This document shows, in pieces, positions 48,812 through 61,468 of a DNA stretch of 64,000 bases. A program made the position numbers and the translations under genes. The stretch spans positions 361,188-425,187 of the forward strand of contig ML769385.1 of NCBI GenBank assembly GCA_009733575.1, written 5' to 3'. The notes beneath the pieces are model-generated. The model did not search any database, was not told the origin of the DNA, and saw only the letters and a program-made list of their open reading frames with translations. This stretch comes from Gymnopus androsaceus JB14 (taxonomy: Eukaryota; Basidiomycota; Agaricomycetes; Agaricales; Omphalotaceae). Every line of letters begins with the position of its first letter. Within the stretch, counting starts at the first letter, position 1.

Positions 48812-48917
48812 TGCGACGGAATGGAATTTGAAGTCAAGAAAGAAGAGCAGCGCGTGAGACTTGAGGCCTAATTTTGCCGGCGGCAATAGCCTGACGACTC
48901 TTCCTTCTACCTTGAAC
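48812..48917. promoter_or_regulatory. Shared divergent promoter, Dicer-like gene / unknown gene
   Basis: Only 106 bp separate the proposed start codons. If the minus frame instead starts at an upstream ATG (to 49096), the two genes would overlap, which disfavours the longer start. Confidence 0.4.
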
Positions 48918-50451
48918 ATGCTCTCCGTTAACCCTTTCAATAATGCGCCAATGATCGATTTCCTTGGGAAACGTTTAGACAGTGCCGGATCTTCATTCAC
49001 TTCACCAAAACGCAAACGTGTTGACTCTGATCCAATTTTACCAGATCGCCTTCCTAACACCTGTAGGTCTCTTTTGGCCCAGCCTTTCGTCTCCACCGAC
49101 CATAATCTTGAGCTTTCATCCAGCGTGAAGCAGAGATAGCTGCACCGAAAGCGATTTTGAGACAGCTCCGGCGAAGCCCTTCACCACCATTATCGGCTGA
49201 CTCGTCCCAAGAAGATGGCCATTCAAGACGAGACAGTTCGGCCTCAGAGCCAATGTCACCGTCAACATCACCGTCTCAAATCAAACAACAGCAGATGGAT
49301 CTCCAGAAAATCAATGCGGCCTGGAAGGAACCTCAAGTGAGCGTGGCGGAATATTCATGACATACCTGCACTTAAGATGTCGTTTTCGTAAGGCCTTTGA
49401 AGTATTGCGTGCTGTTGAGCGGAAGGATGTAATCTATCTCATGGAGGTTCGAGACCGAGCGTTTCATGTCAGATTTACATCCTGTTGATTTGGCACCATA
49501 CTAATATTTTACCCTCCTCAGTTACTTTTGCGCAAGTCGGGAGATGTCACACCATTGTTACATGCAATGCGCATAGGGCAAACTCATAGAGACGTTGCAA
49601 TCATCCTGTTAGGCGCCTTTTCTCGTTATATCAATCACTTGGACGACTCGGAGATACAAAAACCTCGTACAAGGACTCTCCTTAAGGCTTTGCGTAGGTT
49701 CATTCACAGAGTTATTGAATTCTTGTATGCTAACGGACGTTGCAGGGGCCAATCTCAAACTCGCTATAGACGTTGGATTGGCGAAGTCACAAAGTGATCT
49801 CACGGCGTCGTTCATGCAAACTTTAATAATGTCTGAAGGTGATAAATGGATACAATCTCAAATAACTAATATAGTACTTGCTTTGCGAGCCGGTACGGCT
49901 GGTCAACCTGTCAAAACAGCAAATGAAAGTATCAAGAGGTTTGCCACCAGGGAACTGGGCAGGGCGGAGCTGATAGCATCCTTGGAAGACTAGTAAGTAT
50001 CCATCACCCATGCGCTGAATTTCTAATGTACTTTCTACAGTGTTGCGAATGCTACCGCTGATTTACTTATGATGGCTGCTTGGACAATGGCGTTGGAGTC
50101 GATCGAGGGTGAACCCATTCCGGTATTTCATTTCCTCCTCCTACTCTTTATCATCATCTTGGACTGTGTCTAACGCACATTCTTTCCGATAGATATCTTA
50201 CTTCGCTCGAGATGATCGCGTGTACAAAGCCTTTGTAGAAAGACTTGAAAAGAATGAGAAATTTATCCGTCAAACATTGAGTCGACGGCTAAAATGGCAG
50301 TTCCGGATACTCAAAGCGGCGCTTGAAGGAAGGTCGACAACATATAGGGTATGTCTACAATTTTAGTCTATCGTCACCCATATTCATACCTCTCATCTAG
50401 AGAAAAGTTGAAGTTCTCGCAGAGGAACTGGACGAAGGAGAAGGCGTTTAA
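48918..50451 (+). CDS. Conserved-looking protein of unknown function, nuclear type
   Basis: Seven or eight exons give about 350 residues. Start MLSVNPFNNAPMIDFLGKRL; residues 33-36 are KRKR (nuclear localisation-like); residues 60-110 are Ser/Pro-rich. The C-terminal 220 residues are helical and well ordered (LLRKSGDVTPLLHAMRIGQT, IQSQITNIVLALRAGTAGQP, ELGRAELIASLEDYVANATA, RRLKWQFRILKAALEGRSTT). I do not recognise the family. The exon 1/2 junction (near 49067-49132) is one base out of phase, another possible indel. It is divergent from the Dicer-like gene. Confidence 0.72.
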
Positions 50452-50731
50452 ACATGATCATGGCCCGGAATAATGTTAGCAGATCGAGCATTTATATATA
50501 TCTCATGAGGTTCTTGTGGCTTTCGCTCGTAAAAGGTGCCCAGCTGGTTTAAGCACTCACCCAGTTGTTGGCGTATCATCGAGCGCATATTGACGTTCCG
50601 CTCACGAAGAGTGCTCTCGTATTGACTGCTTTATGCTGGTTGTTCATTCGTTGGCATCTCTGGATCCTAGACTAGTTGTAGCTAGTCATAGTAATAGGAG
50701 TTGGGTACAATCAACATTTCATTGCTTGCTT

Positions 50732-51514
50732 TTAAAACAGATACTTTTGAAGGCCCTTCCACCAAACGTATAATGCTGTAACGAGGAGACCAACTACAGC
50801 AGGACCCAAATCAAGTTCAAGGGCAGTATAGATCCAGATCGTGGCGAGTGGGGGACACTGCAACTCTATCGTTAACATAGTTCACCCCATAGGACGATAT
50901 TACGAACCTGGCGCATATTGACTAGCCAAGTGCCTCGCGCTATTAGATACATTAACCTTGTACCTGAGGCGCACGACAATCCAAATAGAAACACTTGGAC
51001 ACTCCTCTTTCGCTTGTGTCTATGAGCTGTTGATAGGATTAGCTCAAGTCAAATCCAAGCATCGGTAGCACGAACTGAAGAAGATGAACAGGGCCAGAAC
51101 TTATGTGGATGAGTGACAGTGAGGACTCATGAAGAATGAGGCCTGCTTACTGGGGCCACCGGTGCTCATTCTGTCAAACATACCGCTCAAAGTCGGAGTT
51201 CGGCCATATTGATGTTGTACCAGACTTTACTAACAATCTTGAATGAACTGCATGGTCGGAAAGAGTCAAAACGCGCACATTTCCATCACGATAAGGAGAG
51301 AGCAAAAAGGTATGATTAAAAGGCTAGTGTCCAAAATTTCGTCCACCAGAGGAAATGGCGACGGCTCTTCCGGTTTGACCTCGTCGACGGGATTCTCCTG
51401 GCCAGAGATCTTGTGCAGGACACCAGATTCATTTATGAGCCGCCATTGCTCGTCTTCTGATATTTTAATGAGAGGTTCAGAGGGGACTGCAGCTGGTTTA
51501 CGCTGGCGAGGCAT
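50732..51514 (-). CDS. Small ER-type membrane protein of unknown function
   Basis: Four in-phase exons give about 170 residues. The N-terminus MPRQRKPAAVPSEPLIKISE is followed by DEQWRLINESGVLHKI and the first hydrophobic segment (LLIIPFCSLLIVMEILVQHQ). The conserved-looking loop YGRTPTLSGMFDRMSTGGP leads to further hydrophobic stretches (VQVFLFGLSCASGTRLMYLI, LGPAVVGLLVTALYVWW) and a short KYLF end. It reads like a real fungal membrane protein family but I cannot name it. It starts head to head with FAF1, 60 bp away. Confidence 0.65.
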
Positions 51515-51574
51515 GGAGAGAGGAGGAAGAAGACACGGCGCCTATATTTTGATCTCATTTTTCCTCTTACCACT

Positions 51575-52690
51575 ATGGACGACGAACTGCTGAATATCTT
51601 GCAAGCGCACGGAGAAGCGTTCCTGTCATCTTTCTCCGGGACAAAAGAAATTCTGAAGAAGAAATCATCTCCTATAGAATCAAAGGCTGAGGAGGAAGAG
51701 GAAGAAGAAGAATGGCAAGGAATAGGCTCAGATAGAGATGTATCCGAGTCGGAAGAAGGTATGTTTACTGACATTAAATGCTCATTGATTTAACAACGAG
51801 AACTAGCATTCATCTCATAGACTATGAAGAGAATGACGATGAATTTACCTCGGCGACTACATCTGCGAAGGCTAATGTAATCGTATTTTCTGATATATCG
51901 TCAACATCCAATTCCAAAAAAGACCCTGCTACCAAATCCCAATTGAAAGCCCTCATGGTCTGTTATATCTTCTTTCACATCTCCAAATCATGCTAACTAC
52001 TCGGCCAGTCCTCTAAAATATCCAAATTAAGGGAAGAAGTACGTCCCGAATCTAAACGCCCTTCAGAAACCACGGATGAAGATTTGAAAGAACGGTAAAG
52101 TGCACCAGTCGCGTTTAAGATGACCTTCTGACATCCGATTTAGGTCCAATCTTCAGAACGACGCATTGCTTCATAAATTAGTGCATACTAAGCTCTTATC
52201 GGGTTCCCTCAACTCGGAGCTGGAACTTACACCAGCGCAACGGCGGAAGGCTCTGTCTGGTCGAGTGTTGGAGCTATCTGGAGATGCCAAGCTTGGGAGG
52301 GGAGAGCGTTCAGTGCGGATCGCAGAGCACAACAAAGCATCCAAGAGGGTTCGAGAAGGTTTGATGCAAAAACAGAAGGAACGAAGGTCAGCTCAACTCG
52401 AGGAGGTATGTCCATCGGATCCCTTCTGATTCAAAGCAGCTCATTACTCTTGACAGACGAAGAACTTGGGGAACTATCACCCAACGCTCAAGAGACTCTT
52501 TGATGCAGATTCCGAGACAAAACCCAAGAAACGAGTTCGGGGATTGCAAATGGGCATCGGAAGTTTCAAAGGTGGGACTTTGCGACTGAGTCGTGAAGAG
52601 ATCAGCTCTGTTCAAGGGCACAGAGGTGGTGCATCCAGTCGGGGAAGAGGGGGAAACGGAAGGGGAAGGGGAAGGAGAGGTCGTAAATGA
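51575..52690 (+). CDS. FAF1: Ribosome assembly protein Faf1
   Basis: Six exons give about 280 residues. The start MDDELLNILQAHGEAFLSSF is followed by an acidic stretch (Glu-rich near residue 40). The core holds LQNDALLHKLVHTKLLSGSL, RSVRIAEHNKASKRVREGLM and KNLGNYHPTLKRLFD, the signature of fungal Faf1, a nucleolar protein of 40S maturation that binds Krr1. The C-terminus is an RGG-like tail (RGRGGNGRGRGRRGRK), longer than in yeast. Divergent start with the membrane protein at 50732-51514. Confidence 0.82.
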
Positions 52691-53015
52691 TAGTGTAGTT
52701 CCTTCCACGCGATCCTTGACCGAAGTTACTCATCCAAAATCGAATGCTTCATCAGAATATGACCAGATCTTTGTAAGAGGATGATTGAGGACCAGGTCTT
52801 TGTAAGAGGACCAGGATCGGTAAGGCCCCCGAGTGGGAATGTGTGTTGGTTTTCCCAAAAGTCCGAGTGTCCGGGCTTGGGTGAACTTGGGCAGTGTCAA
52901 GTCACAGAGTCGACGCGAGTTGTCACTTTCTATCGGTTCCCGAAAGGGGCTTAAACAGTTGTATAAAACAGGTCTGCCTCAATTCTTCCCTTCTCACCAA
53001 GAACACCCAGCTAAA

Positions 53016-54006
53016 ATGTCTATTCTCTTTGTTTTCACCTCTGCCGACAAAAACTTGAAAGGAGGACAGACCGTAAGTTTAATTGTGGCTTCTGTAGTTC
53101 TTTTGTATAACACTGTTCACCATATAGGGCTGGTATCTTCCGGAAGCGGCTCATCCTTATTATGTCCTCGCTCCTCACTTCAAAGTCGACTTTGCTTCTC
53201 CAAAGGGTGCTAACCCTCCTGTTGACGAAGGTTCCGTCAAGGTAACTTGTCATTTGAAGCATATTTGTCCACTTTCAACTAACCTTGATGAAAGAACTTC
53301 ACGGATAAGGAATCCGTCGAGTTTCTCAAGGACGAGACAGTGAAGGCCAAGTTTACCTCTGCCAAGAAATTGTCCGATGTCGATGCTAAAGACTACGATG
53401 CCATTTTCTACGTCGGAGGACATGGCCCAGTACTCGATTTGGCGACTGATCCCGTAAACATCAAGCTGGCTTCCGATGTCTGTTATCTCTCTTCGCCCAG
53501 TCTGCCATGAATCATCCTGACTGCTTACATAGTTCTACAACGCTGGTAAAATCACCTCTGCTGTCTGCCATGGTCCTGCGTGAGTAGCACTCTCTTTTAC
53601 ATCTGTGCGCAATCTCATAATTAAACATTAGTGCTCTCGTTGGAGCCCAGACCACGGACGGCAAGTCAATCTTCGCTGGTAAAAAGGCCACAGGATTTTC
53701 CAATGTCGAAGAAGAAAAGATTGAGGCCGTCGAGGTGTGTATCCCCATATTGTGACTATTATACAAGCAAACCTTCTATATTGCAGACCATCCCGTTTCT
53801 CCTCGAAGACAGGATCAAGTATTTAGGTGGTGAATACATCAAGACTGACCCTTGGCAAGTAAGTACTTACAGCTACAACTTGGAAGGCTTTTACTGACAA
53901 TGAACAGCCCAAGGTAGTCGTGGATGGTCATTTAATTACTGGCCAAAATCCAGCATCTGCTCTTCCGCTGGGTGAAGCACTCCTCAAGGCTTTGCAAAGT
54001 AAATAA
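53016..54006 (+). CDS. DJ-1/PfpI family protein, Hsp31-like glyoxalase III
   Basis: Seven exons give about 235 residues, the length of fungal Hsp31-like proteins. Motifs: MSILFVFTSADKNLKGGQTG, PEAAHPYYVLAP, DAIFYVGGHGPVLDLATD and the nucleophile elbow ITSAVCHGPAALVG with catalytic Cys, then PFLLEDRIKYLGGEY and VVVDGHLITGQNPASALPLG. Such proteins convert methylglyoxal to lactate without glutathione and act in stress protection. No break is seen. Confidence 0.9.
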
Positions 54007-54668
54007 TGGTAGTAGAAGTTGTACCAAGCTGTATGCTATGTTTATGATGAAATACCATTGTCCAGTGTCTCTTTTTCTGAGTCACAAGAAGATTAAGTAA
54101 CTGAAGATAAAACATCGAAGCGACGGGCCCGAGGCGGCACCATTCATCTCTCTATGCAGGTAGAAGTATACCATGATTTTTTGAACATCTATTTATTATC
54201 AGGCTCGAAACAGCACTTTCTCATTTTGAGGACGATATCTGCATGATATGGTCGGCTGGGGAGCATCCCATCCTCACCAAGCTCGTGAAAACGTTCTATC
54301 AGTGGAAATGACTGAAATTCGAAGGATGTCTCTGAACCCTATCTAAGCCTGGAGGAACTAGAACTTCCCGAACTGCTGAAAGTGTTGATTTTGCTGGAGG
54401 GTTCAGAGGATCTTGGTGATTTGTATATATTTAGTCGGGTCTACAAACCCTGTAGGCCTAAAGCAGTCCTCTCTCAGAGGTTGACAACTTGACATTACAA
54501 ATGTCAGAAACCTCATGAGTTTCTTCATTTTTGCCAACCTCTTAGAGGACTTAGAGGGATTGGTCACCAAGCTACAAACCCTGATGCATTTATTGCATTT
54601 ATCTTCTATATTTTTCTGAAAAAGTACATTTCGCATAGTAACTGATTTCCCAATATAATGCTTCAGAA
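54007..54668. other. Convergent intergenic region, no gene seen
   Basis: About 660 bp between the 3' ends of the DJ-1 gene and the zinc-ribbon gene. No supported gene; a 77-residue minus frame at 54403-54636 has no family features. Confidence 0.45.
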
Positions 54669-55853
54669 TTATTGATGGTGTGATGCCAGTTGCTTTTCGA
54701 GCTTCTTAACCTCCGACAATGCCTGTGTCGTTTTGCTAATGGTATCAACAATGGCAGAGATGCTATGGGGATCGTTCATCACCAGCGACGGCGATATCAA
54801 TCGTTCAGATAAATTCAACAAAGTCTTCTCCAGGGCGTGTGTGGTTGCATTCAATGCCGACATGGTTGAATTTCCGGTGGGCTAAGAGGAAGCTATCAGA
54901 GCAGCTCAGCGAAAGGAAGGTCCAGCAACTTACAGCTACTGCCACTAACTCGGCGGGCTGTAGCTGATGATGAGTGTCGCTGTAACAGCAAGATAAAAAC
55001 CGAGCACGTACGTGTTCTACACGAGGCAAAGCTTTAACGCTCTCTCTCGGGATCTAACACAACTGTAAGCTTGTGAGAATAGAGACACATTTGCACACTC
55101 ACCGCAGGGGGATTGAGAGTGGCTGCTACTTCTGCAGATGATACAGGGAGCTCTCCTTCGGCCAGTTCATCTTCATTAACGTAGATACGACCGCAAATCA
55201 CGCACTCCTGTAGTCGGAGAGAGTTGAAATTGGCCGGAAAGATTGTACTAGTAGTTTCTGACTTACCTTGCGAGGATCTTTCTCTCCGCCTGATTTTGGA
55301 GGCCTGACAAGAGGGACTCCAAAGCATTCTTCATTGAGGCATTCGTCTCCGAGTAAAGCCCAGCCTTTTAGGAGACGCCGGCCAATCTCAGAGGAAGCCC
55401 GGTCTGATTGCTCGCGGCGACGTCTACTTTCCGGTGTCTCTGCGGGTATCAAAAAAGTTGGCGAGCTGGATCTACTAGAAATCTCTGTCGGTGGTGTGGA
55501 GGCTCGGGATATAGTGTGATTTTGCGAGCTTGCTGAGGAAGCAGAAGAGATACTAGTAGAATCAGAGATTTGAGAGACTGTAAAGTTGTACGATGTTAGA
55601 CGATAAGAGCCCATAACAAAAAGAAGCTACCTTTTTGAGGATCCCCGTCACAATTAGCACAGAAATGTATAATGGGAGTTTGGCCTTTCGGTGAGCGAAG
55701 TAAAGGGACGGTTTTACACCTGTGACACGGTTTTTCTGTTAGAACCTGGAGAAAATGTTACATCCGCTTTTCAGACGCGTAGAAACGTTCACTAACCCAT
55801 TGTTTGAGCATATATTCTCCTAGAACACTCGAAACATCGCTGATGGTAGTCAT
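54669..55853 (-). CDS. Zinc-ribbon protein, ZNRD2/autoantigen p27 type, probable frame break
   Basis: Minus-strand exons start MTTISDVSSVLGEYMLKQW; CHRCKTVPLLRSPKGQTPII and HFCANCDGDPQK form one CxxC pair set. A Ser-rich linker follows, then IGRRLLKGWALLGDECLNEE, CFGVPLVRPP and ECVICGRIYVNEDE, the second zinc ribbon typical of the p27/ZNRD2 domain. The C-terminal helix (ATTHALEKTLLNLSERLISP, DTISKTTQALSEVKKLEKQL) ends at 54669. Between them, at the GAGAGAGAG run near 55035-55045, the frame changes by one. Animal relatives are linked to microtubules and mitosis; the fungal role is unknown. Confidence 0.68.
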
Positions 55854-55969
55854 ATTTAGGGTGAGAAGAACAAGTATGAGCGCTAAAGAAAAGCGCTTCC
55901 GTTGTCCGAACTTGCCACGTCCTATTTAAGATATTCTTCCTCCTTTCTTTCTTCCTCGGAAGTCCATTC

Positions 55970-58900
55970 ATGAAGTTGGGGCGATTCCTGCCTGAATGCC
56001 TCGCTGCACTTATCTTGGTCGCTCTGGAGTACCCCGTTGCAGCTTCTTCAAATTACTCTGGCTGGACAGCGCAAAGGAAATTAGCAGCTCGGTCCGTATA
56101 TTCCTGCTAATAGTAGGTGGTAGATTGAACGTCAAATCACAGAGAAAGGACTCGAGAACTTTGGTATCATGGTTTTGACAACTATATGGACCATGGTATG
56201 TGGCAGACCCTAATTAATCGCTCATATACTTAAAGTCTTTTCTTCGCCAGCATTCCCCCTAGACGAGGTACCTTCGATCTCCCACCGTCGTCGCCAAATT
56301 CTCATCTCCGTCTAGCTGACCCCTCTAAGCTGTTCAGGTCGAGGGCCAGACTGGGCAAATCCGTGAGTAAGTTTTGGCGATACTCCGAAGTACATCCCTT
56401 CATGAATACCCTCGGGAACAGTGCAAACATTGCTGCCAATGACGTAGCCGGGAACTTCTCTTTGACCCTAATAGATGTACTTGATACCCTTGTTGTCCTC
56501 AACGATCGCGAAGGATTCGAAGCAGCCGTCAAAAATGTCATACAATGGGTCTCGTTCGATGTTAATACAAAACCTCAGGTTTTCGAGACCACCATTCGAG
56601 TGCTAGGAGGTCTGCTTTCGGGTCACATCTTCGCCAACGAAAGCGGTCCCTTCCATCTACCCTGGTATCGTGGAGAATTACTGGACATGGCACACGACCT
56701 TGGTAAAAGATTGCTTCCTGCGTTTTCAACCCCGACCGGTATCCCGCTTGCCCGAGTTCGTTGTTCCATTCTGCACCAATCTCCTCCATAGCTTACGCGT
56801 TTTCTCAGGTAAATCTCAGGCATGGCGTATCGCGAGGGGAGACACTTGAAACATGTTGGTATATTCCTGGATCCTTGTGAATAGTCGATCAACCCATCGT
56901 TGCAGGTACTGCTGGTGCAGGCTCGCTGATACTCGAATTCGCAACTCTCAGTCGTTTTACGGGAGACGAACGCTTCGAAAAGGCTGCTTACAAGGCATTC
57001 TTTGCTCTATGGAATCGGAAATCTGATATTGGTTTGGTTGGTAACACGATCAACACATTTACAGGCGTATGTGCAGTTTATCCTTTCTCTAGCCATTTTT
57101 GACAATAATTCTGCAGGACTGGACATCCCCCGAACTCACAGGTATCGGTGCTGGTATAGATTCGTGAGTTCTCTAAACCGCGTCTAGAGACGTGTTTGAC
57201 CCTTCCATAGGTTTTATGAGTATGCCTTGAAGTGGTACATATTAAGTGGTCAGCCAAGTTTCTTTTTTCGTCCTATCCAAAATTCTCATGGTTCTATAAT
57301 AGGTGATGTCGGGTTTCTCGACGTTTGGGATGACGCATATGCATCTATCATGCGGTATTCCCGGGCCACAGACGGATTCTGGGTAAATTCATTATTGTAT
57401 CCTTTCGGTAGGCTTGAACCCACCTAAAGCGTTTTACAGTATCGTCTTGTCAACATGAAAAGCGGTGATGCTGCTTACAGCACTATCGATTCTCTATCCG
57501 CCTTTTGGCCTGGGTTGCAAGTACTGGCTGGAGATATACAAAATGCTATCAAGTTACACATGGCGTGTGAGTGCCAGCTGGAGGACGTGTCGATGCTCTC
57601 ATAACTCATTCCTCATAGACTATAATCTATGGCGCAAGCATTCCGGTCTTCCTGAGGTGTACGACACAAACTTCAAACAAGCGACGTCTCACGCGTACCC
57701 TTTGCGACCTGGTAGATTATTCTAGTCATTGCGAGCCAAACTCTTTTTATTGACTTTTTCAAATCACAGAATTCATTGAATCGACGTGGTACTTGTATCG
57801 AGTGCGCGTAGTCCCCCAGTCAATATAGCTCCCTGTTAATTTCAGTTTACTAGGCCACACACGATCCATATTATCTGGAAGTCGGGGAGCGCGTCCTCTT
57901 CGATATCATAACTCGTGCAAAAGTTTCTTGCGGATTGACCGGCATCCAGGATCTTCGCACAAATATGCAGGACGATCGTATGGAGTCTTTTGCTCTCTCC
58001 GAGACACTGAAGGTGATATTCCACATAAATAAATCATTTGGTCAATTTTTGACCGTGTTTATTTTTTTCAGTACCTCTTCCTTCTCTTTGACGAAGAAAA
58101 CCCCCTGCACGACGATGACTCGAACTATGTATTTACCACTGAAGGGCATATACTGAAATTGGGTCCTGAACATATAAAGCCAATCTCACCTGCCCGCCAA
58201 AAGTTGCGCAAAATCGAGGATCATCAATGTCCAGCATATCACCCATTCATTTTTGCTTCTGGTACCCCCGGAGCTGACACTGGCTTGGTTGTGGGTATTC
58301 GGGGTCGTTCCGACGCTGAATATAGCAGAGACTTAGTGGCTCTAGATGCGAGTGAGGCGGATTCACTCCATTGGTCTCCGAGTGGCTGGTGCGAGAAGCC
58401 CAAAGTCGAGTTATTCGTAGGTTTCTAAATGCTATAGCCATTTACGCATACTCATCCTCACTCTAGTCCTACGACTTTATTCTGGCTCCGAACGGGAAGG
58501 TCTCACCGGAAGATCTCAGTCCCAGTAAAGTGAAACTGCAGCCTGTACCAGAAGGGTATGTCATCCACAATGTAACAGGCATTCGAACACATGTTGTACG
58601 AAGATTGGATGGAAAAGGTTACGACGTCCGCAAATGTTAGCATTGCCCAGCTTTTCAGGTCGTTTTTCAAGCTAATGCTTTCGGATAGTAGGACATTACA
58701 TCGTTCGGCCAGGGCAGATAATATACATCAACGACTCGACCTTGCTTCAAAGCTTACCAACTTCGAATGAAGAAATGGTAGCAGAGAACTTTGGCACCAT
58801 ACAGTTGCGTTTCTACGTGGACGCTGTTGATACCATGTTCAACATGCTAAATATGATGGAAATGGTCAACGACATGGAACTTTCTGTTACGGGCTATGTT

Positions 58901-59407
58901 GGCTTCTTTGGCGCAGACTTGCTAGAAGACACCGAGGAACTGCCTCTCAAACTTACTGGTCTCATCCCAGTTTATCGAGATGACGGTAATGAGTTTGGAT
59001 GCGAGCCATACGACAGATCGTATCAGGATGGAATAATCCTGATCTCACGAGGCGAATGTACAGTTCCTGGAAAAGCTTGTAGAAGCTCGGAATGCAGGGG
59101 CTTCCTGGAGTAGTTGTAGTCAGCGATCGAAGACACTGCAATCAATCCTACCGCGGATGCAGGCGAGCTCGTAGAGGCAGGTAATCTTGATGATGTCGCT
59201 ATTGTCATTTTACCGCGGACAGCTGGTCAACTCGTAGAGCAGCTGCTAGACACTACCCAAGGCATCGGCCAAGTTATGCTCTCGTTGGAGCACGAGCATC
59301 AATCTGCTATTACAGATGCAGGAGAAGTAGACGATGTACCACTCAAAAACGATCGGGTCCTATATCTCAATGGCCATCCACTGCTTAACACCCGATTATT
59401 GGTTTAA
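55970..59407 (+). CDS. GH47 alpha-mannosidase of the EDEM/Htm1 type, with PA domain
   Basis: Many exons encode about 900 residues. After a signal peptide ([20 protein letters not shown]) comes the GH47 catalytic domain: [72 protein letters not shown] and [20 protein letters not shown] protease-associated domain follows ([14 protein letters not shown] up to [11 protein letters not shown]) and a tail ending NTRLLV. EDEM proteins trim mannose from misfolded glycoproteins to mark them for ER-associated degradation. Near 59063, 59104 and 59128 three extra bases break the PA frame ([20 protein letters not shown] is spread over frames); together they restore the original frame. Confidence 0.86.
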
Positions 59408-59456
59408 GTATACATATCTATATATCTATGTGTAAAATACTCTCTCCTGCAATAGG

Positions 59457-60164
59457 TTAATCATCGGATTGGACAATGGAATAGACTGGTGCATCCAGTT
59501 TTGAGCCTCCTTTGAGGAACATGAGCTCGATGATGAAGAGATACTCGACGGTCTTTCCGCCAAGCTTGGCGATAAGTTCTCCAGCTGCTTTAGCAGATCC
59601 TCCTATGATTGCAATTAGAAAGGGTTCGACTTGAGAGAAAGAGACCCATCCTACCTGTAGCAATGAGATCGTCGACCACGATGACAGATTGGCCTGGTTT
59701 TATAGCATCACTTTGCATCTCGAATGAATCCTTCAACACTCAGTCAGAATATACCCCAAAAGCACAAGATGCAACTCACGGTTCCATACTCTTTTTCATA
59801 AGTAGCACTTTCACAAGTGCCAGGCAGTTTTCCTTGTTTGCGAACGGGCACGAAAGACGCTCCGAGGCGCAAAGCAAGGATGGGTCCTAGGAGGAATCCA
59901 CGAGCATCGAGGCCAACGACGACATCGATCTTCTTTGAAGGGATATTAGGGATCGTTTGGGAGGTGAGATGGTGCAATAGGTGCGTTATGAGGGTCTCGA
60001 ATGCTATCGGATCGCGGAGGATGGGGAAAATATCTAAAAAGACGATTCCCTAGGTGAATAGGGTGGATCAGTCTATAGAATCTCACATCCCCGAAAGTCC
60101 TTGCCTTCTTTGGAAAGTCGGGATGTGCTGTGAGCTTGGAGCGCAGGTATTCTACGTCTGCCAT
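59457..60164 (-). CDS. APT1: Adenine phosphoribosyltransferase
   Basis: Exons on the minus strand give about 190 residues: [80 protein letters not shown] and the PRPP-binding loop [20 protein letters not shown], ending VYSIVQSDD. The enzyme joins adenine and PRPP to AMP in the purine salvage pathway, in the cytosol. The family-typical KQGKLPG and [10 protein letters not shown] motifs are complete. Its 3' end lies 49 bp from the GH47 stop (convergent). Confidence 0.93.
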
Positions 60165-60335
60165 CGTTGAACTAAAACAAGAGGCGCCCTGTGAAATTAT
60201 TTTCACGATCGACGCGCTACATCCGACAATCGGTCGAATTCTCATGCATAGTGTCGTTTCAAAATTTCTTCCAGCATGTTCATAGCTCATATGGGAAGGA
60301 CATAGCATAAGAGTAGGATATAAGACTACGCCATT

Positions 60336-61328
60336 TTATACAGATTCCTGAATCTCAGGCTCCTTAAAGTCTTTCGCAATCTTGGTACCCGTCTCCTACA
60401 AAAAGAAGACAATTTATTAGTTTCAAACGTGAACAGAGAAAAAAACTATACACTTACATCCGTTGACTCGCCGTGAAGCTCCATCAGCTTTGATACATCG
60501 AATTTAGGAGCTTTGAGAATTTTAGCCTTGCGGACATAGACATTCTGCAAAGGGTAGATGCTCCTCGACGCCTTCTCAATCTCCCGACCAATGGCCTCCG
60601 GCACAAACTTCTGCACAAGCTCCTTCAAGTCACAGTTGGTGGCCTCACGGGTCATGATCTCGAACATCTTCTTCCTGATCTCCCGAACCTGACTTGACTG
60701 AGCATAGGTCGTTTTACGGACCTGTGTCGGACGGCGCTTAGTGAAGCCGATAGCAAAGAGACGGAGGAGGTAGCCATCGGTCGTCTTAACGTCGACGTGG
60801 GCTTCGATGAGGGTCTGCCATTTCCGTACCAGCGATCGTAGCTTGTCGGAAGTGAAATCCATGCCGTGGAAGTTGGTAAGACAGTTCTTTCCCTGAACTT
60901 CGTCGATACGCAGTTTGATTTTACGGAAGGACTGTTCTTCTTCCTTGTTCAGGTCTCCTAGAGAGACCTCGATGATACGGCCCTTGAGGGAGTCGTTGGC
61001 ATTTTCTAAGAAAAAAAAATAAGCCAACTTGATAATTGTAGAATGAAATTGTACGCACTTAAGCCCTGGGACCTGTTCACGAGGGTTTTGCCCACATTCC
61101 GGACGTCGAAAATTGATGGTGCTTTAATATCGTACCAGTCTGAGAAGCAGCATATCAAGATAAAGCACCAAGTAAGAATAATGAAGACGTACCCTTCCTG
61201 GAGAACGGGTCGACGACCTTTTTCTTGATACCCTTCTTTCCCTTTGAAAGGCGCTTGTTCTACAGGAGACTGAGATTGAGAATGCGTAGGCATCGCAGAA
61301 AAGTTATACGTACCTTGCCGACCGCCAT
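60336..61328 (-). CDS. RPS1: 40S ribosomal protein eS1 (S3a)
   Basis: Exon 1 encodes only MAVGK (15 nt), a common layout for this gene. Later exons give [18 protein letters not shown] basic sequence, [79 protein letters not shown] and [14 protein letters not shown]. The last exon encodes [19 protein letters not shown]. eS1 lies at the mRNA exit side of the 40S subunit. The gene is intact and diverges from ATG10 with 140 bp between starts. Confidence 0.94.
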
Positions 61329-61468
61329 GGTGTAGTTTTTTGAAAGAGTGGACGAGAGAGTGAGCGCCAAATGGATGTGAACAACTGTATCGGTGGCTTC
61401 TCACGTGAAGCAAAACAGCCGCTCTGGGCCAGAAATAAGCGCCAATGGCTTGAACTTCAACCGCGACT

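Noticed and set aside
48861..49096. Longer Dicer N-terminus (to 49096) on the minus strand
   Set aside because: It would overlap coding sequence of the divergent gene starting at 48918; the ATG at 48811 is sufficient.
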